The notes below the pieces were generated by a model, which was not told the DNA's origin, searched no databases, and saw nothing but the letters and a program-made list of their open reading frames with translations. This document shows, piece by piece, positions 26,586-35,576 of a stretch of 64,000 nt of DNA (position 1 is the stretch's first letter; each line of letters opens with the position of its first letter). Made by a program: the position numbers and the translations under genes. The stretch lies in contig OZ245892.1 of assembly GCA_965229605.1 (NCBI GenBank), positions 1,674,001 through 1,738,000 of the forward strand. Direction: 5' to 3'. The DNA is from G965229605 sp965229605. GTDB lineage: Bacteria; Pseudomonadota; Alphaproteobacteria; CBDDJK01.

Positions 26586-28202
26586 GTGACTCAACAAAAC
26601 AAGCTGCGAATTGTCCCGCCTCCTGTGGTGCAGAACGAGATTCTGTCATCACCTGCTGCAAATATGCCTGCTGCAAATATATTGGCAAATGGCGGGTCTG
26701 ATACAAAAAAGGCTTCCGGTAAGAAAGTCTCTGGGGAAAAAGCCTTTAAGAAAAAAGCAAAAACGACCAGCAAACGCCCTTCAAAAGCACGCCCGCAATT
26801 ACTTGGAGCCGAAACGACAATCTCTAATATTATTGTCGGGAACGAAGATGACAATCGCGTTTTTGTTCCGAAAAATTCAGCTCATTCCGCCGAGCCAGAT
26901 CTGCTTAGCCCGCTTGAGTCAGAAGTAAACCCGCCTCAACCCTATGCAAAAGAGCCGGAACCAGTTTCAACCAAATCAAATTCAAATGAACCAGATCATG
27001 ACCGGTTGAACTGGGATAAACCGGATTCAGATGAGCTAAATATTCATAGCGCAGAGCCTCCGCCCGTTATGGCGCCTCCTGCTATGGCTGCCCCGCCACC
27101 ATCGCTTTCTATTCCCGAACTGCCCATTAATCACACAGGAACCCTTGGCAGCTTGCTGCGCACACGCCGGGAGTCTCTGGGACTGCCAATGGATCAGGTC
27201 TCAAGCGAACTGCGGATTTCTCGCAGCCATCTCTATAATCTCGAAGCCGATGAATATCAAAAATTGCCCGCACGGGCCTATGCCATTGGCTTTGTCCAGG
27301 CCTATGCAAAGCACCTCGGGCTGGACCCGCTTGATATTACCGCGCGCTTCAAACAGGAAATAGACGCCGAAGAAATAGGCCAGCCAACCCATCAGTTTCC
27401 AACCGACGGGCTGCGTAACCATGTGCCGGGAAAGGCCATCCTGGCCGGTTCTATATTGCTGGCAGCTTTGGTCTATTTTATCTGGCTTGATTCAGGCCCG
27501 CGCTCGTTTGTGGAGAATATTCCCTGGTTCTCAACCGACGACCGCGCCTTTATGGATGAAAATCCGTCTGGTCAAATAGAGGCAACTCAAGTAGCAGCCG
27601 AGGCAGCAGTTGCGCCAATAGAGTCAGATCAGCAAGCTGCGCCACATACAGATAACCAGAATATAGCTGCGCTGGATACAGTCACGCCAAACACAAGCAC
27701 GCCAGAAGCTGAAATTAACAGCCCTGCGCCCGCTGCGGCTGACCCTTTGCAAGACCCCCTAGTCGCAGATATACAAATGGTGGATACGCAAATGGCGGAT
27801 GAGCCAGCCATTGAGGACCAACCAGCCATCGAGGATCAGGCTAATTCCGTGCAAATTGCCGATGTTGATGTGCCAAATAATCAACCCGTTACTCAACCGG
27901 ACTCTCAGGCGGCGCAAGATATATCTGCCACAAATGTTGGCTCAACCGGCTTTGCGGACCCGACACTTGTTGCCGATGCAAATGTCTGGATCAGAGTCCT
28001 TGATGCAGAACAAACGATTATTTATCAAGGTATCCTGTTAAAGGAACAACGTTTGCCCGTTCAGCCCGACTGGCGTATGACCTATTCTGACGGGGCAAAT
28101 TTGTCGCTATGGATCGGGGCTGAAAATATCGGCAAGCTGGAGAATAAAAACGGGATTACTGCCGAAAATGTGCTTGTTCAATCCCGCCTGATTTCACAAT
28201 AA
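26586..28202 (+). CDS. RodZ-like cell-shape protein (HTH_25 + DUF4115)
   Basis: A 538-residue membrane protein. I choose the GTG at 26586 because GAGGGA lies six bases upstream; an in-frame TTG further up lacks a ribosome-binding site. The N-terminal 170 residues are Lys/Pro-rich and disordered. A RodZ-type helix-turn-helix follows (GSLLRTRRESLGLPMDQVSS, about residues 185-250), then one membrane helix (about residues 292-312). An acidic Gln/Asp/Ala linker of about 140 residues ends at a DUF4115 domain (VWIRVLDAEQTIIYQG). RodZ links MreB to the envelope in rod-shaped cells. The N-terminal extension makes this longer than E. coli RodZ. Confidence 0.85.
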   Translation: MTQQNKLRIVPPPVVQNEILSSPAANMPAANILANGGSDTKKASGKKVSGEKAFKKKAKTTSKRPSKARPQLLGAETTISNIIVGNEDDNRVFVPKNSAHSAEPDLLSPLESEVNPPQPYAKEPEPVSTKSNSNEPDHDRLNWDKPDSDELNIHSAEPPPVMAPPAMAAPPPSLSIPELPINHTGTLGSLLRTRRESLGLPMDQVSSELRISRSHLYNLEADEYQKLPARAYAIGFVQAYAKHLGLDPLDITARFKQEIDAEEIGQPTHQFPTDGLRNHVPGKAILAGSILLAALVYFIWLDSGPRSFVENIPWFSTDDRAFMDENPSGQIEATQVAAEAAVAPIESDQQAAPHTDNQNIAALDTVTPNTSTPEAEINSPAPAAADPLQDPLVADIQMVDTQMADEPAIEDQPAIEDQANSVQIADVDVPNNQPVTQPDSQAAQDISATNVGSTGFADPTLVADANVWIRVLDAEQTIIYQGILLKEQRLPVQPDWRMTYSDGANLSLWIGAENIGKLENKNGITAENVLVQSRLISQ

Positions 28203-28266
28203 AGCCTTCAACCGGGCCATATTCTTGCGTCATTATATTTTTGCGTTATTATTCGGGGCTGCGTGA

Positions 28267-29604
28267 GTGCTAGAGAATTCTTCTGAAAATACAGAAAGCA
28301 CAGAAACTGGCGTAAATCTGGGCGGGGGGGCTAAACGCCCGGCAAGTATCCCGATCCTGTTTTATGATGAAGAAGGCAACGCGCCTGAATCCTTTGCCAA
28401 AGGCTTGAGTGTATTTGGCTATTACATTGAATCTGCCGACCAGATAGACAAACTCGAATGGCATATGCTCAATGAGGATTTTGCCTTTCTGATTGTGCGC
28501 CTTCACCAGAACAGGCCGGAAACCATCCGGGCGATTGCCAGACTGGTGGATGCTGCCCCGGAAGCCCGGATTGTTTTTATTGCTGATCAGGCCACGGTTG
28601 AAATGCGGATGCAGGCCTTGCGCGCCGGGGTGAAGATTTTTCTGGTGGCCCCGGTTGAAGCAACCGAGCTGGTTGATCACTTTATGGCTTTTGGCGATCA
28701 GAGCTATCAGCGACCAGTGCGGGTTTTGCTGGTTGAAGCCGATATCAAAAGTGCCCGATTTCATGAAACATTATTAACCAATCACGGCATGGATGTCCGG
28801 CTTTGTGAAGACTGGCGCAATCTGATTGAAAATATTTCAGATTTCAGGCCGGAAATTATTGTTATTGATCATTATTTTGACGATACCGATGGCGCAGAAC
28901 TGGCCGCGATTATCCGGATGGATATCATTCATGATGCGATTCCGATTATTTTCCTTTCGGACTTTGAACATGGGCTTGAAGAGCAATATTTAATGGCGAC
29001 TGGCGGGGACGAGTTTTTAACCCGCCCCATTCCGGGCCGACAATTTGTAGCTTCTATCAAGAACCGCGTGCAACGCTTCCGGCGTATTCGCTCCGGCATC
29101 ACGATGGACAGTTTGACAGGCCTGCTGAATCATACAACGCTTGAACGGCGGGTTGATGCTGAAGTCGCCCGGGCGATACGGAATAACAAGCCTTTGAGTT
29201 TTGCGATGATTGATCTGGATCATTTTAAAATGGTGAACGATAAATATGGTCATGCCTATGGCGATCAGGTGTTGAAATATTTGTCTCATCTTCTGCGGCG
29301 ACGGCTGCGGCAAAGCGATATTGTTGGTCGCTATGGCGGGGAAGAATTTGGCGTTGCCCTGCCGGGAACCTCGGCCCCGGATGCGGTGATGGTGATTGAT
29401 GAAATTCGTGAAGCCTTGCGCAGTGTGCGCTTTGGTGTGCAGGAAAATATTTTTTATGTCTCCTTCAGCAGCGGGGTTTCCAGCCTTGACAACTGCAAGT
29501 CAACCAGCGACCTGATCGAAACGGCGGATCAGGCTTTGTATCGTGCGAAAATCAAAGGGCGTAACCAGGTTTTGATCGGCCGCAAGCGCTTGGCGCATAT
29601 ATAA
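28267..29604 (+). CDS. PleD-like diguanylate cyclase response regulator
   Basis: A 445-residue protein starting at GTG. Two receiver-like domains (about residues 28-148 and 156-275) precede a GGDEF domain (about residues 280-440) with an intact RYGGEEFGVALPG active site (GGEEF). The first receiver is degenerate: it has LIVRLHQ where a phospho-acceptor Asp is expected. The second keeps an Asp in VIDHYFDD. This layout is that of PleD, which makes cyclic di-GMP and controls the change from motile to sessile cells in Caulobacter. It lies between the rodZ-like gene and smc. Confidence 0.9.
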   Translation: MLENSSENTESTETGVNLGGGAKRPASIPILFYDEEGNAPESFAKGLSVFGYYIESADQIDKLEWHMLNEDFAFLIVRLHQNRPETIRAIARLVDAAPEARIVFIADQATVEMRMQALRAGVKIFLVAPVEATELVDHFMAFGDQSYQRPVRVLLVEADIKSARFHETLLTNHGMDVRLCEDWRNLIENISDFRPEIIVIDHYFDDTDGAELAAIIRMDIIHDAIPIIFLSDFEHGLEEQYLMATGGDEFLTRPIPGRQFVASIKNRVQRFRRIRSGITMDSLTGLLNHTTLERRVDAEVARAIRNNKPLSFAMIDLDHFKMVNDKYGHAYGDQVLKYLSHLLRRRLRQSDIVGRYGGEEFGVALPGTSAPDAVMVIDEIREALRSVRFGVQENIFYVSFSSGVSSLDNCKSTSDLIETADQALYRAKIKGRNQVLIGRKRLAHI

Positions 29605-29690
29605 ACGAACAAAATTTAGCGCATCTATAAGCGAATAATAAGGGTCAGGTCGCAGGCCTTTATGATGATCTGCAAGGAGTATGATTAAAC

Positions 29691-32600
29691 GTGCAGCTTT
29701 CACGATTGACATTGCATGGATTCAAATCGTTCCAAAATCGCACGGAGATTCCGATCACGCCTGGAATTACCGGTATTGTAGGCCCGAATGGCTGCGGGAA
29801 GTCGAATATTGTTGAAGCCTTGCGCTGGGTTATGGGGGAATCCTCGGCCAGGCGCATGCGCGGGGACGAGATGGATGACGTTATTTTTGCTGGTGCCAGC
29901 AATCGTCCGGCCCGCAATATTGCTGAAGTCACCCTGACGCTTAGCAAACATCCTGACAAGGACAGCGTTCTTTCCGGGTATAGTGATTCCGATGAGATCA
30001 TTGTATCGCGCCGGATCACCCGCGGTGCCAATTCGCTTTATCAGATAAACGGGCGCGATGTGCGGGCGCGAGATGTCCAGCTTTTATTTGCCGATCTTGC
30101 GACCGGGGCGGGTTCAAGTGCGATAGTCAGCCAGGGGCGGGTTAATGCGCTGATTGCCGCGCGCCCCGGCGAACGCCGCCAGCTTCTGGAAGAGGCCGCA
30201 GGTATTCGCGGTCTGCAAACCCGCCGCCATGATGCTGAATTGCGCTTGAAAGGCACCACGACCAATCTTGAGCGATTGGCTGATGTGCTTGCGGAGCGTC
30301 AGTTACGGCTTGATGACCTTGAGCGGCAAGCGAAAACGGCGCGGCGTTATCGGGCGATTGGGGAGCAAATCCGCACGCAGGAGGCCACGCTCTGGCAAAG
30401 ACGCTGGGGCACGACGGCTGAGCAGGAAAAACAGGCCAAAGCTGCCACGCAGGGGGGGCAGACAATCTGCCGCGAAAAGGAACAAGCGGCGATTGAGGCC
30501 GCACAGGCACAAGCCACGATTGCGGCCAAGCTTCCGGCTTTAAGGGATAATGCGAATACGGCGGCAGCCAAACGGACCCGGTTGAACGGAGAATCGCAAC
30601 GGCTGGCAGAGGAATATGCGCGGGTTGAGCAAAATCTGGCCAATCTTGCGCAGCGTTTGACCCAGACCCGGGCGGAGCAGGTGCGTGAAAGGTCCCTTGC
30701 CGAGGATGCGGCCCGCGAGCTGGATCAGGCGAAAATTATTTTTGAGAAGTCACAAGCTGATCAGTCTTCTTTGCCGGATCAGCTTGAAGCTGCTGCGAAG
30801 ATGGTCAAAAAATCTGAATCAGACCTTGGCGAGGCTGAACAGACCTTGGCCCGGCTGAATGACAGTTATGCCCGGACACGTGCGCAACATGATCAGCTGG
30901 GCGGTGAGCGGTTACGGATTGAAAAGCGGCTTGCTGATATTGCGGCCCAAAAAACGCAGACAGAATTTTCGATAGAGGAGGACACAAGATCAACGCTTGA
31001 GGCTGATCTTGAAAATTCCCGCCAGCTGTTTGAGGCCGAGGAAGCCCGTTATCTGCCCTTGAGTAAAACGGCTGAGGAGATCGCCGGTCAGCTGACGGAA
31101 GCCGGGGAGAAGCTGGACGATTTACGCAAGCAATCGAGCGAAGCCGCGAGTGCTCATGCGCAAAAAAAGCAGGCGATTGACCAGCAGATTGCCCGCCATA
31201 AACAGGCTCTGGAGCAGGAGGTCACCGGTCAGTTGCGCAAGCAGGAAGCCAGCCGTCATACGGAGGCGGATCGTTTGATTGCTGAAAGCCAGACGCAAAG
31301 TGATAAATTGATGGCCGAGGCCCAAGCCACCCTTACCCGGCTGGAAGGGGAGCATATCCGTCTTAATCAGGAAAGCGAACGTTTGATGGCGGCCCTGTCT
31401 GCTGCGGATGGTGCTGCGGATGATAACCAAGATAATCTGATGAACAGGCTGACCATCCCCGCCGGGTTTGAAACCGCCCTTGGCGCGGCCTTGGGGGAGA
31501 GTCTTTTTGCCGGGCTGACACCGGATGCTGCCCGCTTCTGGAAGGAAATACAGGCGCAATCCCCTGCCCCCGCCTGGCCTGCCGGGGTGAGCGGGCTTGA
31601 TGCGCTGATCCCCGATGCGCCCCCGGTTCTGGCGCGGCGGCTTTCCTATATCGGTCTGATAGATGATGCGGCTCCAGAGGATATGCAAGATCAGCTTGCC
31701 CCCGGTCAATGTCTGGTAGACCGGCAAGGCGGGGTCTGGCGCTGGGATGGTTATATACAAAAGCCTGATGTTCCTAATCAGGCGACAACCCGGCTTCAGG
31801 ATGTGACCCGGCTGCGTTCGCTTACGGATCAGGTCCCTGAACTGGAGCAAAAAATTTCTGAGGCCAGTCAGCAGCTTCAGGCAGTGAGAACCGACTCACA
31901 GGCCCGACATCAGGAAAAGCGTGAGTCTATTCTTGCCACCCGCGATCAAGCCATTGCCGACCTGCGCAAAGAGACAGAGGCCGATATCGCTGAAAAAATT
32001 GTAGCTTATCAGGACACAGAACAGGCCGAGCTTTCCAGCCTGGAACAGCAGGCCGAGGAGGCGGTTAAAACATTGGAAGCGGCCCAGCAAACCCATCAAA
32101 ATCTGCTTGAGCAGGAACGGATGCTGCGCACGCAACGTGATCAGGCTTTTGCCGAGCAGCTTTCTGCGCGCAAGGCGGTTGATGCGGCGGCCGATCAGCT
32201 TTCCCGTTTTCAACAAACGATTGCCGAGCGACAAGCAAAGGCAACCCGCCTGGCGGATGAGGAAACCCGCCTGACTTCCCAGCTTGAAGAAATCCGCGAA
32301 ACCCTGGAAAATCTGCCGACAGCAGAGGAACAAAAGGAAAAACGCGATGGCGCGCAAGCCCCGGTTGAACAAGCCCGGCAACATCTCTTTGAGGCGCGGG
32401 CCGCGCTCAATCGTTTGCAGGATCAGCAAGCCCGCCTGAACGAGGCCACCGAACAGGCCGGGGCCGAGGTTGAAAAATGGACCACGCGCCTTGAGGCTGC
32501 CACCGACCGGCTGGATCGCCTGAACCAGAGCGAAACCGATTTGGTTGCTGATCAGGAAAAACAGAGCGACGAACCCGCCCGGCTGACTGCTGAACGCTCA

Positions 32601-33581
32601 AACATTCAAACCGTTTTGGAGGAAGCCGAACTGGAAGCCGCAAAGGCCCTGGAAGAAGCCCGGGTGGCGGAAACGTCTGCGCTGGAAGCCGACAATCATC
32701 AAAAGCTGGCCGACCGGGCACTGGCGGAAGCGCAAACCGAAAGCTTGCGGCTGGAAGCGGAACAGACACGCATTTCTGATCAGCTGGCGATGATATCTTC
32801 CCAGATTGAAGAAAGATTTCACTGTAACCCGACCCAGCTGCAAGAGATCACACAAAGCGAAAACTGGCAGGATTTACCGGCACTGGAAGCGATTGAAAGC
32901 AAGCTCCAGCGGCTGAGCCGCGAGCGTGAAAATATGGGAGCGGTCAATCTGCTGGCAGAAGAGGAAGCTGATGAATTGCGTCAGGATATTACCGGGCTGG
33001 AGGCAGAAAGTGCCGATCTTGAGGCCGCAGTCAACAAGCTGCGTCAAGCCATTAGCCAGCTGAACCGTGAAGGACGCGCCCGTTTGCAAGAAGCCTTTAC
33101 GCAAGTCGATCAGCATTTTAAGACGCTTTTTCAGCGATTATTTGGCGGCGGCGAGGCTGAATTGCGGCTGCTTGATGCCGATGATCCGTTGGAAAGCGGG
33201 CTGGATATCTTTGCCCGCCCGCCTGGCAAAAAAATGCAGTCGCTGTCGCTGCTTTCAGGGGGGGAACAGGCTTTGACCGCGCTTTCGCTGTTATTTGCCA
33301 TGTTTCAAACCAACCCGGCCCCGATTTGTATATTGGACGAGGTCGATGCCCCGCTGGATGATGCCAATGTTGACCGTTTTTTGACGCTGCTTGAAGAAAT
33401 CGCGCACGGCGGGTCAAAAAACGAGACAAATGGCAAAGCCGCAACCCGCTTTTTAATTGTTACCCATCACCGGATGACTCTGGCACGGGCTGACCGGCTC
33501 TATGGGGTGACCATGGCCGAACGCGGAGTCAGCCAGATGGTCGCGGTTGACCTTGGCAAAGCAGTCACGCTTGCTGAATAA
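29691..33581 (+). CDS. smc: Chromosome segregation ATPase SMC
   Basis: A 1,296-residue SMC protein starting at GTG after an AAGGAG site. The head has Walker A GPNGCGKSN (residues 31-39), the signature LSGGEQALTALSLLFA (about 1,190) and Walker B with CILDEVDAPLDDAN (about 1,215). Two long coiled-coil arms flank a hinge near residues 570-700. SMC dimers with ScpA and ScpB compact and separate chromosomes. It is about 130 residues longer than typical bacterial SMC, mainly from Ala/Glu/Gln-rich arm segments. scpA and scpB are not adjacent. Confidence 0.96.
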   Translation: MQLSRLTLHGFKSFQNRTEIPITPGITGIVGPNGCGKSNIVEALRWVMGESSARRMRGDEMDDVIFAGASNRPARNIAEVTLTLSKHPDKDSVLSGYSDSDEIIVSRRITRGANSLYQINGRDVRARDVQLLFADLATGAGSSAIVSQGRVNALIAARPGERRQLLEEAAGIRGLQTRRHDAELRLKGTTTNLERLADVLAERQLRLDDLERQAKTARRYRAIGEQIRTQEATLWQRRWGTTAEQEKQAKAATQGGQTICREKEQAAIEAAQAQATIAAKLPALRDNANTAAAKRTRLNGESQRLAEEYARVEQNLANLAQRLTQTRAEQVRERSLAEDAARELDQAKIIFEKSQADQSSLPDQLEAAAKMVKKSESDLGEAEQTLARLNDSYARTRAQHDQLGGERLRIEKRLADIAAQKTQTEFSIEEDTRSTLEADLENSRQLFEAEEARYLPLSKTAEEIAGQLTEAGEKLDDLRKQSSEAASAHAQKKQAIDQQIARHKQALEQEVTGQLRKQEASRHTEADRLIAESQTQSDKLMAEAQATLTRLEGEHIRLNQESERLMAALSAADGAADDNQDNLMNRLTIPAGFETALGAALGESLFAGLTPDAARFWKEIQAQSPAPAWPAGVSGLDALIPDAPPVLARRLSYIGLIDDAAPEDMQDQLAPGQCLVDRQGGVWRWDGYIQKPDVPNQATTRLQDVTRLRSLTDQVPELEQKISEASQQLQAVRTDSQARHQEKRESILATRDQAIADLRKETEADIAEKIVAYQDTEQAELSSLEQQAEEAVKTLEAAQQTHQNLLEQERMLRTQRDQAFAEQLSARKAVDAAADQLSRFQQTIAERQAKATRLADEETRLTSQLEEIRETLENLPTAEEQKEKRDGAQAPVEQARQHLFEARAALNRLQDQQARLNEATEQAGAEVEKWTTRLEAATDRLDRLNQSETDLVADQEKQSDEPARLTAERSNIQTVLEEAELEAAKALEEARVAETSALEADNHQKLADRALAEAQTESLRLEAEQTRISDQLAMISSQIEERFHCNPTQLQEITQSENWQDLPALEAIESKLQRLSRERENMGAVNLLAEEEADELRQDITGLEAESADLEAAVNKLRQAISQLNREGRARLQEAFTQVDQHFKTLFQRLFGGGEAELRLLDADDPLESGLDIFARPPGKKMQSLSLLSGGEQALTALSLLFAMFQTNPAPICILDEVDAPLDDANVDRFLTLLEEIAHGGSKNETNGKAATRFLIVTHHRMTLARADRLYGVTMAERGVSQMVAVDLGKAVTLAE

Positions 33582-33680
33582 CCCTGATTTTCTGTAATGT
33601 CGTACAAACTGGCTTATTTGGATTATGAAGAGCCGTCAAAACTAAGCTTATCCTCTGCTCATGCTTTACTTGGAAAGAAA

Positions 33681-34871
33681 TTACAAAAATAATGAGGATA
33701 TCATGTTTATATCTTCGCCGATGCTACTGTAAATTAAATTAACAAAATCAATAGCTAAATCGGAAGAAATCTCTTGAGAAACACCCGTCATGTACCCCAC
33801 TACAAAGTTTATCCATCTTGAATTGCGTTTTTCGTATATTTTCTTTAATTCCATATGCAATAGCCTTAACTCACTATCAGCATCTTCATTATTTTGAGTG
33901 TATTGCTGTCTCTCTTTCAAAAAATTTCTTAATTCGCTTACTAATACCTTGATATCTTTAGCTGAATTGATAGCCTCTTGGGACGCTTGGTTATGATATT
34001 TGTTGATAATTCGCTCAAGCAGCTGATCATAAGTATTTAATTTTCTATCAAGCTGGCGCACTGTTTTGATAAGCTGTTTCTTTTTTTGTTGCTTAAGTTG
34101 CTTGGTACTTTGTCCACTTTGGTTATTTTCTACCCACTTAAGAGGTACCGGAATTGATTTTGGTAAAAGGGTGTTTTCGTCGCCGTGCGCGTTTTTTATT
34201 TGATCACTTGTTAAATTCTCAGCTAGCGATAAGTCAGTTCTATTTAAATTGGCGTGATTAAAATTAACCTTCAAAAGATTACTTTGCTCAAACCGAGATG
34301 CTCGACAGTTTGCTTCTTGAAGATCAACCTCAACGAAGGATGAATTATAAAAATATGCCTCTAGACAGTGTACAAGACGCATATTGGAATTATCATAAAC
34401 AACTGAGTCAGATCTTGTGTTCATAAAATAAGCTTGTATTAGCTTGGAGCTTGAAAATATCGAATTACTTATTCTTGCAGAATTAAATTCTGCTTTAGAT
34501 AAAACAGTGTTACGGAAAATGCTGTTATTGATTTTTGAATTGTTAAAGCTCGCAGATTCTAGTGTAGCACTATTTAAATCACAATTATTGATTTCAACAT
34601 CATCAAAGCATGCACCCTTTAAACTTGAAAATGAGAAATCTGCATCATTAATTATTGAGGATTGAAAGTTTGTGTTCGTAAGTTTGCATCGCTTAAGTTT
34701 TGATTTTTCAAAAAACACCTGACTTAAATCGTGACTACTTAAGTCAATTAACCCCTGTGATGCAATCTCAGTTGGTGTGCTATCGATTCTTACATAAAGA
34801 CTTTTTTTTAAGATTTTTTCCAAGGAAACGCCTTGAATAAATACATCTTTAGCTCGACGTATATCAGCCAT
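33681..34871 (-). CDS. Pentapeptide-repeat protein with helical C-terminus
   Basis: A 396-residue protein. Residues about 35-225 are pentapeptide repeats of the A(D/N)LXX kind in degenerate form (CDLNSATLESASFNNSKI, VDLQEANC, FNHANLNRTDL), expected to fold as a right-handed quadrilateral helix. They are followed by LTSDQIKNAHGDENT...LP, a motif often seen at the end of such domains. Residues about 250-340 are Lys/Gln-rich and probably helical; the last 50 residues are hydrophobic in part. Base composition is clearly more AT-rich than neighbours, suggesting horizontal acquisition. It overlaps the upstream small gene by eight bases. Function is unknown. Confidence 0.8.
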   Translation of the reverse strand: MADIRRAKDVFIQGVSLEKILKKSLYVRIDSTPTEIASQGLIDLSSHDLSQVFFEKSKLKRCKLTNTNFQSSIINDADFSFSSLKGACFDDVEINNCDLNSATLESASFNNSKINNSIFRNTVLSKAEFNSARISNSIFSSSKLIQAYFMNTRSDSVVYDNSNMRLVHCLEAYFYNSSFVEVDLQEANCRASRFEQSNLLKVNFNHANLNRTDLSLAENLTSDQIKNAHGDENTLLPKSIPVPLKWVENNQSGQSTKQLKQQKKKQLIKTVRQLDRKLNTYDQLLERIINKYHNQASQEAINSAKDIKVLVSELRNFLKERQQYTQNNEDADSELRLLHMELKKIYEKRNSRWINFVVGYMTGVSQEISSDLAIDFVNLIYSSIGEDINMISSLFL

Positions 34872-35205
34872 CGTTAATTGTTATCCTAAATGCTTTCAGA
34901 ACCCTAAAAGCTGATAATAATTTCTGTCTGGAAGATAAATATTTTCTCCATATTGAAGTGATCATACTAGGGATTCGCAGATCAATTATTGTATAGCTTT
35001 TATCAGTTTCGCATTCATATTTTTCGAATGAAATCCAGGCCCAGCAATTATCATCATCCGTTATCCAATTATCCTTCAACACACACCATGAATAAATCGG
35101 ATCACAGTAAACAGTTTCATATTCGTGCTTGGAAGTCACACCTTTTTCAATTGCAGTGTATGGATTCATCCGGCATCCGCAATTTTTGCATATTTTTTCA
35201 ATCAT
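34864..35205 (-). CDS. Hypothetical Cys-rich protein
   Basis: A 113-residue protein I do not recognise. The N-terminus KICKNCGCRMNPYT looks like a half zinc knuckle, with further cysteines at positions about 34 and 41 (YCDPIYSWC) and 54 and 65; four or more could bind a metal. The C-terminus is basic and hydrophobic. The stop overlaps the pentapeptide-repeat gene start by eight bases, so the two form a coupled pair. The same AT-rich composition suggests they arrived together. Confidence 0.65.
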   Translation of the reverse strand: MIEKICKNCGCRMNPYTAIEKGVTSKHEYETVYCDPIYSWCVLKDNWITDDDNCWAWISFEKYECETDKSYTIIDLRIPSMITSIWRKYLSSRQKLLSAFRVLKAFRITINDG

Positions 35206-35309
35206 ATCTATTCCTGTAGGGTTGAAAGTTCTTCTTTATATTCGGTATGAAGGAATATTCTAAATAGATAAGAAATTTTCATGAAGAGCACTCTAAATTT
35301 CTCTCAAGA

Positions 35310-35537
35310 TTATTCTTTTTGGAGTTCATCCATGCTTGCAGCCTCCAGCGCAGCATGAAGAATATCCCTGTCCCCAACCTGATTGGCAAGAATAAGAATC
35401 AGGCGCAGACTCATACGCAGCTGGTCTTCCATATCAAGGCCGCGATAAGCCGCCGTGAGGTCTGCATAGAATGCATCTCCCTGATCACTTGTTTTGGGGG
35501 ATAAATTGATCCTGTCCTCCAGTTCCAGATTTTTCAT
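35310..35537 (-). CDS. DUF2783 family protein
   Basis: A 75-residue protein matching DUF2783: a DAFYADLTAAYRGLD motif followed by RLILILANQVGDRDILHAALEAA. In other bacteria such small genes commonly follow an FAD-dependent aromatic monooxygenase gene, exactly as here (39 bases after it). The role is unknown; a subunit or stabiliser of the hydroxylase is a reasonable inference. The N-terminus has no signal peptide. Confidence 0.85.
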   Translation of the reverse strand: MKNLELEDRINLSPKTSDQGDAFYADLTAAYRGLDMEDQLRMSLRLILILANQVGDRDILHAALEAASMDELQKE

Positions 35538-35576
35538 CTTCGCCCCTCCTCCTTTAACGATTGCCTAGTCCTGGGA

